Assembly (NCBI GenBank): GCA_012845835.1
Contig: JABAKD010000014.1
Location: 11,131,219-11,195,218 of the forward strand
Reading direction: 5' to 3'
DNA: 64,000 bases
Source: Undaria pinnatifida
Taxonomy: Eukaryota > Sar > Phaeophyceae > Laminariales > Alariaceae
Under the pieces are notes generated by a model. The model ran no database searches. It saw only the letters and a list, made by a program, of their open reading frames with translations, and was not told the DNA's origin. The translations under genes and the position numbers were made by a program. This document shows positions 13,401 to 22,583 of this stretch, one piece after another (within the stretch, counting starts at the first letter, position 1; every line of letters starts with the position of its first letter).

Positions 13401-16400
13401 CATTCCATCCATGGGGCTGTGATGTTATTATACCCATACAACTATACTATTAAATACGGTGTGGCTGATATAATGGTAAGTTTATCGTTTTACCGTACAA
13501 TGAACCAGTGCGCTGGGGAACAGAACGGCAACATCGTTATTTTTCGCTGCATTATGCCTGGTAGAAGTTGATCACCTGGTAGTACCCGCCTACGAGGGAG
13601 ACGATAGGGTGATGTGGTGCGCACGTTGAGTAGATAGTCAAACGGTCCATCTCAGCCATCTCTATCCTCCTTAAAATGCGGAGATCAATCAAAGCGCATA
13701 CACTGAATGGGCCCTTTCGCCAAACAACCGCGGTGCTCATATTTGAAGAAATGTTTGATCACCTGCGTGTACCTGCATGTGTGTCACCAATCAGTGTGTC
13801 ACCAATCAGTGTGTCACCAATCAGTGTATCGCCAATCAGTGTGTCACCAATCAGTGTGTCACCAATCCGTGTGTCACCAATCAGTGTGTCACCAATCAGT
13901 GTGTCACCAATCAGTGTGTCACCAATCAGTGTGTCACCAATCAAAAGCAGTGTCTTTACACCGTCAGTTTTTGGTTCTTCCGATCGATGATTTTTTTATG
14001 ACCTTACGTCCTTAAAGGGATGTCACCCAATAGGCAACGACCTCCGACCTGATACTGGTTGTTAAGTAGCAAAGGAGTGGTGCCATGTGGGCGAGGTTGT
14101 TATTCAACATCCCAGTTGTCGACGTTCGATGTTGAACCTGGGAATTCGATGCTCGGTGTTAATCCTGCCATGCATGCCGATGGAAGATTTACGATTCTTA
14201 CCCCAAGACATGGATGTAAAACATGTCGGTGTTTGGTGTCAGCCCATATTTGTTCATGTAACATGTCTAGACCAATGTAATATCTCTTAATTAAGGTGTC
14301 GATGTTCGTTGTTAGCCCTAAAATGTCGATCACTGATTGATGTCGATGTAAAATGTTGATGTAAGAAACATGAGGATGATGTTCGGTGTTACAGCACCCC
14401 TAAGCTGTCCACACGAGTTAATGATGATGATGTTCGGCATTATCCCTAACTTATAGATGTTTGTTGTTAGCCTTAAGATGTTGATGAAATACATCGATGA
14501 CATATATTAAACCCTAGTTTGGTATGTCGATGTTCGGTGTCAACCAGACGATATCGTGGATGCCCATCATCGGTGTTCACCCTAACATGTCGATGTAAGG
14601 TCTCGATGGAAGATTTGGATGCAAGGTGTTAGCCTTAACGCAAACAAGGTGCTTACAGTACTGGTATGATGTCGATGATGCCGATGACACATGTTAGCCG
14701 TACTCGTATGCTGTCGATGGTGTTAATGCCAACATGTCCATGTAAAAGCTAACATCGATATGCCCATGCCCATGCAAAGTGCTGTGTAAGATACCCCGGT
14801 ATCGATTTGGTGTCCATGTAAAATCTCGATGTAACATGTCGATGTAACATGTCGATGTTCGATGTTATCCCTAAGATGTCCGTGTCCGATGTGGACCCTA
14901 AGATGTCCAGTGCAACATGCAACATGTAAGATGTTCATAGAAGGCGTTGACGTAACATGTCGATGCAACATGTCGATGCAACATGTCGATGCAACATGTC
15001 GATGCTCGATATTAACCCTAAGATGTCGACCTTCTGTCCACCTTCGACCTTCGACGGTGTTAACCCTAACATGCCCATGCTATTCGGTGCTATTCGGTGC
15101 TATTCGGTGCTAACCCCAAAACGTCCATGTGATGTTGTGCGTTCTTTTTCTTAAAACCTTCTTAACTTCTTATTAACTCAGAACTTGGACTCTCTGTGGG
15201 ACCCCCGAGTACCTGGCACCCGAGATTATCCAGGTCAGTGTAATGAAGCTATGTCTACCCGAGATATTATTTTATGCTACCGATGGTATACATACAAGCT
15301 TGACCGCAGTATGTGCCAATCTAGCGATCTTTACGCAGCCCTAACCAACTCTAAGAAACGCCACCTGCACGTTACACCCTACACTGTACATCGGGGCGAC
15401 AGACTCTCTGCAGCCTCTCTGATTGGTTAACTTGCATGATTCGTTTATTGCATGCTACTACCTGGTACCTGTCAACGTGTTATAACCATGGAATTATCGG
15501 TGAATACCCCCCTCCATGATTTGCATGCTTTTGGCAGAACGTCGAACGATGAAACCCGTGTCTGTATATCTCACCATCTTGCTACATACCTCGCTGTGAT
15601 ATATCATACATACGAATCGCACATCTCGATCTCGATCTACCGACGATTTCTTCACACTGACTGCTTAACACAAGATTCACCATCATACACGGCATTCTGA
15701 ATTCTGCATGCCATTCCTGCTTACCGCCTGTTAATTTGTCCGTTGGGTTTTTTGAGCAGAGGCCGCGGACGACAAGCGATAACACTCCTCATTACCGCCC
15801 CAACTGCAGTTATCCCGTCATTTTGTCTGTTAGACTTCCAGAGCAAAGGCCACGGGCGATCTGTGATGACGCTCAAGATTGCTGCCGCGATTGCTGCCGC
15901 CATTGCTGCCGCGATTGCTGCCCGTTGATGCTGTCGCTGTTTCGGCGGTTGGAGTTTCATTGGTAGCGCCACATGTATGAGCATCAAACACATCGACACA
16001 CACACATCAACACACATCAAACACAGGATTTCTGCATTATTTATAACCCTCTTGAACCCCGTCTGTAAACGTGTCTGTTGGTTGTCCATTGAACCTGGTA
16101 GCAAAGGCCATTGACGATATATTATTGACACCCCTTATTGACGCCACGAACGCCGCCCGTTATTGTGCACGGTGTTGTTTCCTTCGGACTCTTAGAGCAA
16201 AGGCCACGGACGATCTGTGGATTGGTGGGCGCTGGGAGTACTTATTCACGAAATGCTTGCGGGGTACGTGGGCGTCAAAAAATTGTTTTACGACTTGTTA
16301 AATCAAAAGGTGCTCTTGATTGCGTGTTGGTAGTCCCACAAGTGTTTGGGTGCTTCGTAGCGTTAGTCTTACGTGCCTGCTCAAACAATCTGTAATACTC

Positions 16401-19400
16401 GTTTTCAACGTATTGATGATCCCTAACTCTGAGAAGACGACGGCATGTATGACATTTATCTTGTTGTTTTCATGTAATAGGATATTAATGTACCATATAC
16501 ACTATTACTGTACTACTACTAATATGTTTGCCATCTGGCAATGTATACGGCGGTGCTATTACTAGTGGTCTTGCCGCCATCGGCTATTATTCTCGCCAAG
16601 CGCAATTTCATACTTTTGAGCGTCCTCGAATCGATAAGCACGGCACTCAGTAGTGGGTATGTATGTCGAAAATGAGCATTTTTTGGAGCGGTGACACTAC
16701 TATCGATTCTCCGTGGATCGTGCCCACTCGCCCCACTCGCCCCACTCGCCCCACTCGCCCCACTCGCCCCACTCGCCCCACTCGCTCCACAGATACCCGC
16801 CGTTTTACGACGAGAATCCTATCGGCATCTACCAAAAGATTCTCGCGGGGAAGCTGGACATTCCTCGTCACGTCGACGCCAAAGCGCGGGACATGATCAA
16901 GCGCTTCCTCACTATCGACCGCACCAACCGCTTGGGTCAGTTACTGTCAGTACCTACTGTTTTGTCTTAAACCACCTACTGTTTGCATCTATTAAACGTA
17001 CTGTACCAGGTACTGCAGTAGCTTGGCCTATTGATATTTAAAAGTAGCATAATATATTAGATAAGGATGTACTTGCCGGTAAACGAAATAACGGTCTCCG
17101 TAGATGTAATGATCGGGGTATCACGGTTTATTGTAGCGAGAATTAGGCATACTTCGAAGTATTTATACCCGGGATTGGGGAGGGTTTTGGGGCTCGGGGG
17201 TAGACGAGCGCAAACTGGCGCCTTCCTCTCTCACTGTTGAGAGCAGACCTCACGAGTAGGTTAGCAAGACCGAGTCGAGCACAAGCGAGCCGGGGTTCTC
17301 GCCGGGAGCGTCAACAGAATCGAGGTTGTCACTGGGTTGGCCAACCCAGCCAGAAGTCTGTGCCTCTCCCTTGTTCCTCTTCCTCTCCCCCCCCCTTTTT
17401 TTTTCGACAGGGGGCAGAGTTAGGTAGCCGGGGTTCCGTTATTTTTTTTAATTCGTTTCTTGAGTGGAGGAGTCGAATGGTACGGTACCATTCGGACATT
17501 CAGAGGCTTGGTAATCCCAGACGACTGTAGGTGGTGATAGTTGAGAACCCGGCTGGTATCATAGTAGGGAGAGAGGGACGGTAAAATACGCAGGGGATGG
17601 ATGGGGATGGCAGGAGGCTGCGATGGGTGTATCTGGCCAAGGGGAGAAATCTCTCTCTCCCAAGACCCAGACAACAATAATAACAACGCAATTCGGAAGA
17701 TATTCAATGAATAGTAGTTTTTCCGCCAAAGCCCCGTACGTACGCGATCGCGCGCTTTTGTCACCATCGATTGCATCAACCACATGGGGCAGTCACTACT
17801 GCAAACTGCAAACTGTCTAAACCTACTGATACCCTGATGCAGCTTGTTTCCCCATCAATAATAGGCGAACGTATAAATGGTGACGCCTTCAACCGGAACG
17901 ACTGAGGAAATGGTAATAATCACGGGGGATAATTCAGCACGCTCACGCCTGTCGTTGAGATTTTGTCTCTTCTGCTCTCGTGTGGCGTAACGACGCGACC
18001 TTGTGCGATGCGACCTATTTCATAGGGTGAAGTGACCTCGTTTGACCTATCCTCGTGCGATGTGACCTCACGTGAATTGACCTCGTTTGACGTTACCTGA
18101 TGCGTCTTGATGGGACTCCGTTTGATGTTTCCTCGTATACCTTGACGTAACCCCGTGTGACGCGACGACGTGGTCTGATGTGCACACCTCGTTTGATGTT
18201 AACTCGTATGATGTGACGACGTGAACTCGTGTGCACACCTCGTTCGATGTTAACTCGTGGTAAGACCTCGTTTGACTTTACCTGGTGCCATTTTGACGTG
18301 ACCTCGTGTGACGTGATAGCGCAATCTCGTTTGACATGACGTGGTGCGCCTTAAGATGCTCTTACTTGACAATGACTGGTGCGACTTGACGCCATATGGT
18401 TGGACTTGACGTGATTGACGTGATTTTTGTGACGTGGTTGCGCAGGGTGCATGAAGGGAGGGTCGCGGTCGGTGAAGGAGCACAAGTGGTTCAACGGTAT
18501 GGACTGGGAAGCAGTTTACAAAGGACAGGTGAGACAATGCAGATATCATCGTGGTGTTATTTCAACATAATCGTGATATTTTCGTGATACCATCGCCATA
18601 CAATCGTGACGTATTCGGGATAAGACGGTGGTATTATACATGCACAAACGACAGGTGAGCGACGAGCGCCTAGGGCGCTTCTGCTAGGTGGTGACGTATT
18701 TCTTGTAAGATAGTGCCGGTATAGATTGGCACAGGAACTTTCGTAGCTTGGAATTTGTATAGTAACTGTGCATGGGGTGGACTATCATCTTGTGTGACGT
18801 TGCGTGATCTTCTATGCCTCGGTGGTCGACGGGCGCTTCCGGCATTGCAGTCATTGCAAGCTTTGCAACTCGAAATGTGTATCTGTTTTTCGGCATCGTT
18901 AAAATTTGAAACTCGCAGTAATACACCGGTGACAAACGAGCGGTCGGCGTATCACGCAACTTACAACGATGAATACCGACCCTAAATTTATCGAGCTCAC
19001 AGCTGACGTGTGTAACAGTTTTTTTTCAAATTTCACCGGTGGACCTTTCCGACCAACGGCGAGGTAGACGGTCTGCGACGTGTCTCCTAGCCACGTGGTA
19101 TTGACAGTGCTGTGTATAATGGATTGAAGTAGTATATGATTATGGCGGCTACAAGACGGTATATCCCTGTGCCGCTCGGTCTCGTAGTTGTGCCGACCCC
19201 CCCCCCCCCCCGTGCTTCATCTCGAAAAGGATGCGTGGGCAATGGCCACATTACTAAGGCAAGCAACATATGAGTACACCCGCTCTTGTCCCCCCCCCGC
19301 CCCCATGACTTTCCTTTGCCCAGATGGAAGCGAAGTGCCTGTTATCTGATATTCCTTCCTCTTCCCTCTTCCACCTTCCTTGTTCCCCTTTGGCAATATT

Positions 19401-19571
19401 GTTCCGTCGCACGATGTGATTTTGTCGCAGATGGAAGCGCCTTTTCTACCAAAGGTTAAGGGAGGCGGCGACACCTCCAACTTCGAGACCTATCCAGAGT
19501 CGGTGGACGACGACTCGCCGCCACTCAGCGCCCACGAAAACTCCCTCTTCGAAGCCTTGGACAATTTTTAA
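613..19571 (+). CDS. PKA-catalytic-type AGC Ser/Thr protein kinase, 11 exons, 5' end missing
   Basis: Exons: 613-721, 1632-1735, 3462-3526, 4591-4683, 10082-10181, 13273-13343, 15182-15233, 16196-16263, 16793-16935, 18446-18528, 19431-19571. Together they give 1029 nt, 342 codons plus TAA, with every intron GT-AG and all phases matching. Visible motifs: Gly loop GTGTFGRV (residues 37-44), ATP lysine K59 in YYALK, helix-C Glu E78, linker [10 protein letters not shown] (107-116), catalytic loop YRDLKPEN (D153), DFG (171-173), activation loop [14 protein letters not shown] with T184 at the PKA phospho-threonine position, VDWWALG (206-212), and a C-tail ending in a hydrophobic motif, FEALDNF. Length and order fit the cAMP-dependent kinase catalytic subunit; cGMP-dependent or other AGC kinases are less likely because no extra domain is seen. 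The frame at 613 begins right after an acceptor AG, has no ATG and meets a stop at 589, so at least one upstream exon is missing. Role inferred from the family: phosphorylation in cyclic-nucleotide signalling. Confidence 0.9.
1195..1352 (+). repeat. 12-bp tandem array TGCATGATGTCT grading into GATGTGATGTCAA
   Basis: About six near-perfect 12-mers followed by a diverged GATGTGA-type array, in kinase intron 1. A short (ATA)n run follows at 1388-1415. Confidence 0.85.
1632..1735 (+). CDS. Kinase exon: Gly-rich loop and ATP lysine
   Basis: Encodes [16 protein letters not shown] and YYALKISKK. The split glycine codon joins exon 613-721 (phase 1). Donor gtaggt. Confidence 0.9.
1890..2891. mobile_element. 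Non-autonomous DNA transposon with TA target duplication (Tc1/mariner-like ends)
   Basis: Terminal inverted repeats of about 25 bp start CAGTCGWCCCCGCTTTAAAG at 1890 and, on the other strand, at 2891. Both are flanked by TA (1888-1889 and 2892-2893). The CAGT terminus plus TA duplication is typical of Tc1/mariner and related superfamilies. Diverged internal copies of the GTGTCTTTAAAGCGGGG motif occur near both ends. No recognisable transposase is encoded; the open frames inside are low-complexity. It lies in kinase intron 2. Confidence 0.75.
2894..3014. mobile_element. Hairpin MITE, TA-flanked
   Basis: Arms of about 40 bp (2894-2933 and 2971-3014) are inverted copies, beginning CCCCCAATATTCACTCCC and carrying GGGTCAAAGCCAAAAAAGGG. 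TA dinucleotides at 2892-2893 and 3015-3016 flank it, and the left TA is shared with the neighbouring transposon's right TA. Confidence 0.75.
3462..3526 (+). CDS. Kinase exon: helix C
   Basis: Encodes [20 protein letters not shown]; the Glu in KNE is the helix-C salt-bridge residue. Acceptor tcctggag, donor gtgagt, ends in phase 2. Degenerate copies of its 3' end and donor follow downstream. Confidence 0.85.
3510..3684 (+). repeat. Three degenerate copies of the exon 3 end plus donor
   Basis: CCTGCCATCGTCAACATG at 3510-3527 (the real exon end), at 3579-3596, and a diverged form at 3663-3680. The third copy is followed by tatgagtcag, resembling a donor. Confidence 0.75.
4591..4683 (+). CDS. 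Kinase exon: hinge
   Basis: Encodes [20 protein letters not shown] and ELFSHLRS. Acceptor tgttttgcag. The donor is the second of two overlapping gtaagg sites; using it gives HLRSCVRF, the same spacing as in PKA, and keeps the frame open into the next exon. Confidence 0.88.
4840..5215. repeat. Degenerate GACAGACAGAAGGGA-type array
   Basis: Purine-rich minisatellite in kinase intron 4, with imperfect units of about 16-24 bp. The reverse strand gives long Cys/Leu/Pro/Ser-rich frames that are repeat artefacts. Confidence 0.75.
5606..5755 (+). repeat. 10-bp tandem array GTGTTAGTAG
   Basis: About 15 units with scattered variants (cgtgttacta, ggtgtcagta), in kinase intron 4. Confidence 0.9.
6350..6430 (+). 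repeat. Tandem GTACGGTAGTCACAGT array
   Basis: Several imperfect units of about 16-20 bp; a related CAGTAGTTACAGTGGTCAC array lies at 6115-6160. Confidence 0.7.
6850..6975 (+). repeat. GGTGTGTATTGGT minisatellite
   Basis: Alternating ggtgtgt and attggt units, in kinase intron 4. Confidence 0.85.
7222..7532 (+). mobile_element. tRNA-headed SINE with poly(A) tail
   Basis: Begins GTCGCCCCGGTGG, the same start as the copy at 42225. Box A-like (tggcgtatcaggtta) and box B-like (agttcgagcccc, about 7277-7288) elements are spaced as in a tRNA. It ends in a run of about 22 A near 7510-7531. No clear target duplication was found, so the boundaries are approximate. Confidence 0.6.
8085..8365 (+). repeat. 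Dispersed repeat, copy 1 (CGCGGAAACTATAAA family)
   Basis: Matches 45486-45785 over most of its length, including TCCGATCGCG, AAGGATATAGGTCG, CAGTGTAGCT and TGTGCGCGGAAACTAT. Probably an unclassified transposable element. Shorter pieces recur at about 8475-8560, 8595-8700, 9105-9160 and 9555-9605. Confidence 0.75.
8420..9075 (+). repeat. Extreme poly-G tract region
   Basis: Many G runs of 4 to 18 separated by short linkers, giving high G-quadruplex potential on the + strand. More runs lie at 9218-9256, 9376-9405 and 9518-9552. The proline-rich frames on the opposite strand are artefacts of these runs. Confidence 0.85.
9911..9960 (+). repeat. 10-bp array AAGTAACATC
   Basis: Five consecutive units just upstream of the catalytic-loop exon. 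Confidence 0.9.
10082..10181 (+). CDS. Kinase exon: catalytic loop
   Basis: Encodes [20 protein letters not shown] followed by KPE. Acceptor cacgcag, donor gtaggc, phase 2 in and 0 out. The preceding intron is 5.4 kb and full of repeats. Confidence 0.9.
10195..10410 (+). repeat. ATTGTACTGTT / TATTGTGTTATTG low-complexity array
   Basis: AT-rich simple-sequence expansion between the catalytic-loop exon and its decayed copy. Confidence 0.8.
10612..10650 (+). pseudogene. Decayed partial copy of the catalytic-loop exon
   Basis: Flanked by ttattacag and gtatgg. The 39 nt read [13 protein letters not shown], matching [13 protein letters not shown] of the exon 430 bp upstream, but the catalytic Arg and Lys are lost. 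Phase is 0/0, so inclusion would insert 13 residues without a frameshift. It is either a decoy exon or a relic of local duplication. Confidence 0.7.
10815..10935 (+). repeat. CAGTAGTACAACAA array
   Basis: Imperfect CAGTAGTACAA units in kinase intron 5. Confidence 0.85.
11135..11375 (+). repeat. TGTATTGTATG array
   Basis: Long imperfect microsatellite; it generates MYCMYC-like and NTYNTY-like frames that are not genes. Confidence 0.85.
11770..12066 (+). repeat. 7-bp array GGTATGA / TGTATGA
   Basis: About 300 bp of ATGAGGT and ATGATGT units arranged as a higher-order repeat in kinase intron 5. Confidence 0.9.
12553..12876 (-). mobile_element. TRIM-like mini LTR retroelement
   Basis: Terminal direct repeats at 12553-12636 (84 bp) and 12783-12876 (94 bp) begin TGTTGAGG and end CTTATAACA. 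The element is flanked by the 4-bp duplication ATAG (12549-12552 and 12877-12880). Read on the minus strand, the 5' repeat is followed two bases later by TGGCGTCGTCGACAG, which starts with TGG like a tRNA primer-binding site. The 3' repeat is preceded by the polypurine tract GGGGGGGAAGAG. The 146-bp interior has no ORF and contains a tRNA T-arm-like GTGGGTTCAAAGCCCAC. These features match terminal-repeat retrotransposons in miniature, which must be mobilised by a partner element. Confidence 0.75.
13273..13343 (+). CDS. Kinase exon: DFG motif
   Basis: Encodes [20 protein letters not shown] and a short tail. Acceptor gctttgcag, donor gtgaga, phase 2 out. Confidence 0.9.
13783..13945 (+). repeat. 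15-bp tandem array ACCAATCAGTGTGTC, 11 units
   Basis: Nearly perfect head-to-tail units with single-base variants. Because 15 is divisible by three, all frames stay open (HQSVC-type repeats), but there is no coding context. Confidence 0.92.
14095..15115 (+). repeat. 1-kb degenerate array of ATGTCGATGT / GTTAACCCTAA units
   Basis: Diverged units of about 30-40 bp combining AACATGTCGATGT, TTCGGTGTTA and CCCTAAGATGTC. It fills most of the intron before the activation-loop exon and ends in three copies of TATTCGGTGC. Confidence 0.75.
15182..15233 (+). CDS. Kinase exon: activation loop / APE
   Basis: Encodes [17 protein letters not shown], the PKA activation loop with T184 as the expected phosphosite. 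Acceptor ttaactcag, donor gtcagt. Confidence 0.92.
15725..16120 (+). repeat. Degenerate copies of the exon 8 start with acceptor
   Basis: Copies of GAGCAAAGGCCACGGACGAT lie at 15754-15773, 15841-15860 and 16099-16119, ahead of the real exon edge at 16195-16214. Copy 2 keeps the acceptor AG (cttccag) and 24 nt of exon with one mismatch. An ATTGCTGCCGC array (15880-15922) lies between copies. Confidence 0.75.
16196..16263 (+). CDS. Kinase exon: helix F region
   Basis: Encodes [20 protein letters not shown] followed by LAG. Acceptor gactcttag, donor gtacgt, phase 0 in and 2 out. Three degenerate copies of its start lie upstream in the intron. Confidence 0.88.
16726..16790 (+). repeat. CCCCACTCG array forming the pyrimidine tract of a kinase acceptor
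   Basis: Seven to eight 9-bp units end immediately before tccacag and exon 16793, so the polypyrimidine tract is itself a minisatellite. Confidence 0.85.
16793..16935 (+). CDS. Kinase exon: C-lobe helices G-I
   Basis: Encodes [17 protein letters not shown] and a stretch ending [12 protein letters not shown], the conserved AGC C-lobe. The acceptor tccacag sits directly behind a CCCCACTCG array. Donor gtcagt, phase 1 out. Confidence 0.9.
17985..18430 (+). repeat. Degenerate GTGACCTCGTTTGACG array
   Basis: About 450 bp of imperfect units of about 20-25 bp, ending just upstream of the exon at 18446. Confidence 0.75.
18446..18528 (+). CDS. Kinase exon: HKWF motif
   Basis: Encodes [20 protein letters not shown], matching the PKA region after helix I. 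Acceptor ttgcgcag, donor gtgaga. Confidence 0.88.
19431..19571 (+). CDS. Kinase last exon: AGC C-terminal tail
   Basis: Encodes [20 protein letters not shown] (compare the PKA C-tail), then an acidic and Ser-rich stretch, and ends FEALDNF-TAA, a C-terminal hydrophobic motif. Acceptor gtcgcag. The final codons are the first unit of a degenerate array running to about 20010. Confidence 0.88.
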   Translation: MEAPFLPKVKGGGDTSNFETYPESVDDDSPPLSAHENSLFEALDNF

Positions 19572-20010
19572 CTTTTTAATGCGCACGCACGACAAAACAT
19601 GTCAAAACATGTGTGCGGAAATTTTCTCTCCTTTGAAGAAGTCTTAATGCAAGCGCACGCTCACGCATGTTAAAGTATATGTTGCGGCTATTCTCTCTTT
19701 TGAAGTAAAATACTTGGACAAGCGTTTAAATCTTTTAATGCGTAAGCGTACAAGCCGTGTATGTGTGTGCGGCAATTGTAACTTCAAAGCTTTGGACGAG
19801 TTTTTGTTCGCACGCATGTCAAACCATGTATGCATGCGCGACTATTGCCTGTTCGAAGTAGAAGACTTGGACAACTTTCGATATTTTAATGCGCACGCGT
19901 GCATTCCAACCACGAATGTGTGTACGGCAATTATATCTTTCAAGTGGAAGCTTTGGACAACTTTAACTTGCAGGCAAGCAACCAACCATGTATGTATGAG
20001 CGGCTTTGAC
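19548..20010 (+). repeat. Array derived from the kinase C-terminal codons and 3' UTR
   Basis: About six diverged units of 70-90 bp start near 19548, 19625, 19693, 19778, 19848 and 19934. Each has a TTCGAAG..TTGGACAACTTT core, usually TTTTAATGCGCACGC, and a CATGTATGTGTGCGGC end. Unit 1 contains the real FEALDNF-stop; units 4 and 5 still read FKALDEF and FEVEDLDNF. Confidence 0.75.
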
Positions 20011-20029
20011 ACTACCATACCTACTAGTA

Positions 20030-20097
20030 CTGTAGCTGTAGTAGCTGTAGTAGCTGTAGTAGCTGTAGTAGCTGTAGTAGCTGTAGTAGCTGTAGCA
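20030..20097 (+). repeat. 9-bp array TGTAGTAGC
   Basis: Seven units directly after the exon-derived array. Confidence 0.9.
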
Positions 20098-20099
20098 TG

Positions 20100-22405
20100 A
20101 ACGTAAGGTATACCACTTTGTATGGAAATTTAAGGACTGTTCGGTATCTTATATGTAATACCGAAACGGCCCCTACGTCTCCATGCAGAGTGGTTAGTGA
20201 GACTGCTCAACGGCGATTGATTGCGCCTCACCATGGCCTCACCATGCAAGGCAGAGGGGAGGGAGAATTGCAGTTGAAGGGCTGAATGCACGCATTAACA
20301 GCACGGGGTCTTGAATCTGGAGGCATGCAAGATGAAGAAAGACGTGAAGTCATGCATGGGTAGGACCGGGTTTCTTGTTTTTGGTGGCATGCAAGATAAC
20401 GATGAAATAACGGTTGAACCCAGACGTAAAACAGGATTTCTGACGTAAAACAGGATAGGAAGGGAGGGTCGGTTGGGGTGAAGCCTGGATGGAGTTCGTA
20501 AGTTGCCGCGATCTAGTCTTGTCAGGTTTCCATTCGTCTGTGCTCGCGGAGGTTAGCAACAATCAGAAAGCAGCAGGCAGCAGGCAGGAGGCACGTCACA
20601 GCACACTGCCATACAGGGGTGCGCCATGGGCGTATCGGAACAGACAGACGTAGTAATAGGTTCGTGTTAATAGGTTCCTTTCCCATGCGACAGGCAGGGT
20701 ACCGGTAGCGAAGCAGGCAGCACAAATGGGACACGAACGGAACACAAAAATGGTGATATACACCATTCTATCATTCTATCGGGATATAATACGATACGTA
20801 CAACATATCAGCATCATTGGGGCAAAGTTAACCGGGAAACACATAGTCTATGCTTCTATACTTCACTTGGGCGCCAACGGCCGTGGATCTACATAGATGG
20901 GCCTACATTATACGTCGAAGTATCTACTTCAACACTGATATTTTGATTTTAGTGAAAAATGGTTAGACGCACTTCTGTCTTTCGCTGTGACTGGGTGACA
21001 TTTATTTGCACCGTGGGATTATGAATGTCCCACCTACCCGGTACTGAAAAAGTAATGTACCCGTAATGCTGACGATGCAGTAAGTGGGATGAGTGGAACG
21101 CGGTGTACAACCCTGCACTCTCCTAGGTTTTGTTATAAAATGTCAATCAATGTAGGAAGTCGATTATCTGTTGTAGTGCGTGGATATGAATAGCACGGGT
21201 ACCGTTGCTTCGTATCGGATGGAACGATTTTTGGTTTAAACGATTTAGCTGCATACAACCAGCGATTGTTCTGGAAGGATTTCTTTGGACTGGATGCTGA
21301 ACTAACCAAATAAAAAAATACCTGCTTGTACGCGAGGACTGTACGTCTGCGGGTAAATGTTGTTCTGATTGTTGAATCACCCTTTGAGCAATCATGTTCC
21401 TATTACCGACCCTCGCGATTTTTTTATTTTTCTCTCCAATCAATCCCCACCGCGCCCGTACCCCCCCCAGGCAACTAGCATACCACCCCCGACACGATGG
21501 CATCGTATTGGCCCGTTCCTCAGCTCCTGGCACGCGCTATGGGCTTCACGCCAGCATCGCATCGGTTCTATACTCTCAACTCCTGGCATGGGCTATAGTC
21601 TTCAAGCCTAATATCATGTCCATGTGTTTGCCTGTTGTCATGCATGCCATCAATATCCCATCGATTTCACCCTTTCAAATCCGATCGATGCGTCTACGCA
21701 AAAATACCACTAAGAAATACCAGGTATCTGCTTACGACATAGTTGGGACCGTGAAGGGTTCGGCTGTTTTCCTCGCCTTGGTCCATCGACCATGAAGGAT
21801 CTGGCTGTTTTCCTCGCCTTGGTTCATCTTATGCCTAACAGCTTCGGCGACGAAAAAAACACCTCGTTTCCGTCAACGCTTACCGTAGCCCTCCCACCCC
21901 CGTAGAAATGGCGTGTTTACACTTCAAATACGAGCCAATCACCCAGGCACCCCTCCTGCAAGAGCAATTGTGCCCCAGCCGCTCCTGGTATACGAGTTGA
22001 TGCTGCGTTTGTATGCCAACGCCCCCCCCGTTGTCTGCCGTCCTACATGCTTCGAGGATAAGCCTGTATCCAAGACATGTTCAAGGCAGCTTGCCCCCTA
22101 CCCGTAGCATTCGATGGGGATGAGGGGCATCGGTTGCCTGTCCGGTATGCCAGTGAGACAGCGCGTCAAGCGATACGCGTCTCCGTTCCTCACTACCCTC
22201 CCCGCCCGCTCAATGATGAACCCCTCAGTGCCGATCGAGACTTCCACCGCCGTCATCCAACACATGCTACCAATAGTATACGAGCTGGGCCGGCCAAGAA
22301 ACTTCCTAATCCGTCAGTCGGGCATATCTTTTGAACAACAGTGACCCACTGCTAACTAACCCTAACCCTACATCTTTTACCTGACACTAAGTATACACAC
22401 TACAT
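20100..22405. other. Gene-free spacer between kinase and LINE
   Basis: No exon with family similarity was found. Small tandem duplications lie at 21505-21605 (CTCCTGGCAYG-containing units of about 55 bp) and 21757-21835 (GGCTGTTTTCCTCGCCTTGG twice). A two-unit CCCTAA stretch sits at about 22357-22370. Confidence 0.5.
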
Positions 22406-22583
22406 TATATACGCTTGCCTTCGGCCTGCCCCGTCCTTGGGGTGGGCCGAGGAAGCCCGCGAGGACCTGCAGCGGTCTAGCGGCAGTCACACGGGCATCG
22501 AGCCTCGGGGCTGGGTAGAGAGGGAACCTTGCGCGGTCTGGCTAGTGAACTGCTCACTCTAAGGACCGCGTGGGGTGGTGGTG

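Noticed and set aside
13783-13945. CRISPR-like array or repeat protein
   Set aside because: Units are 15 bp with no spacers, in a eukaryotic intron; open frames follow from the multiple-of-three period.
22357-22372. Interstitial telomere
   Set aside because: Only two CCCTAA units; too short to support the claim.
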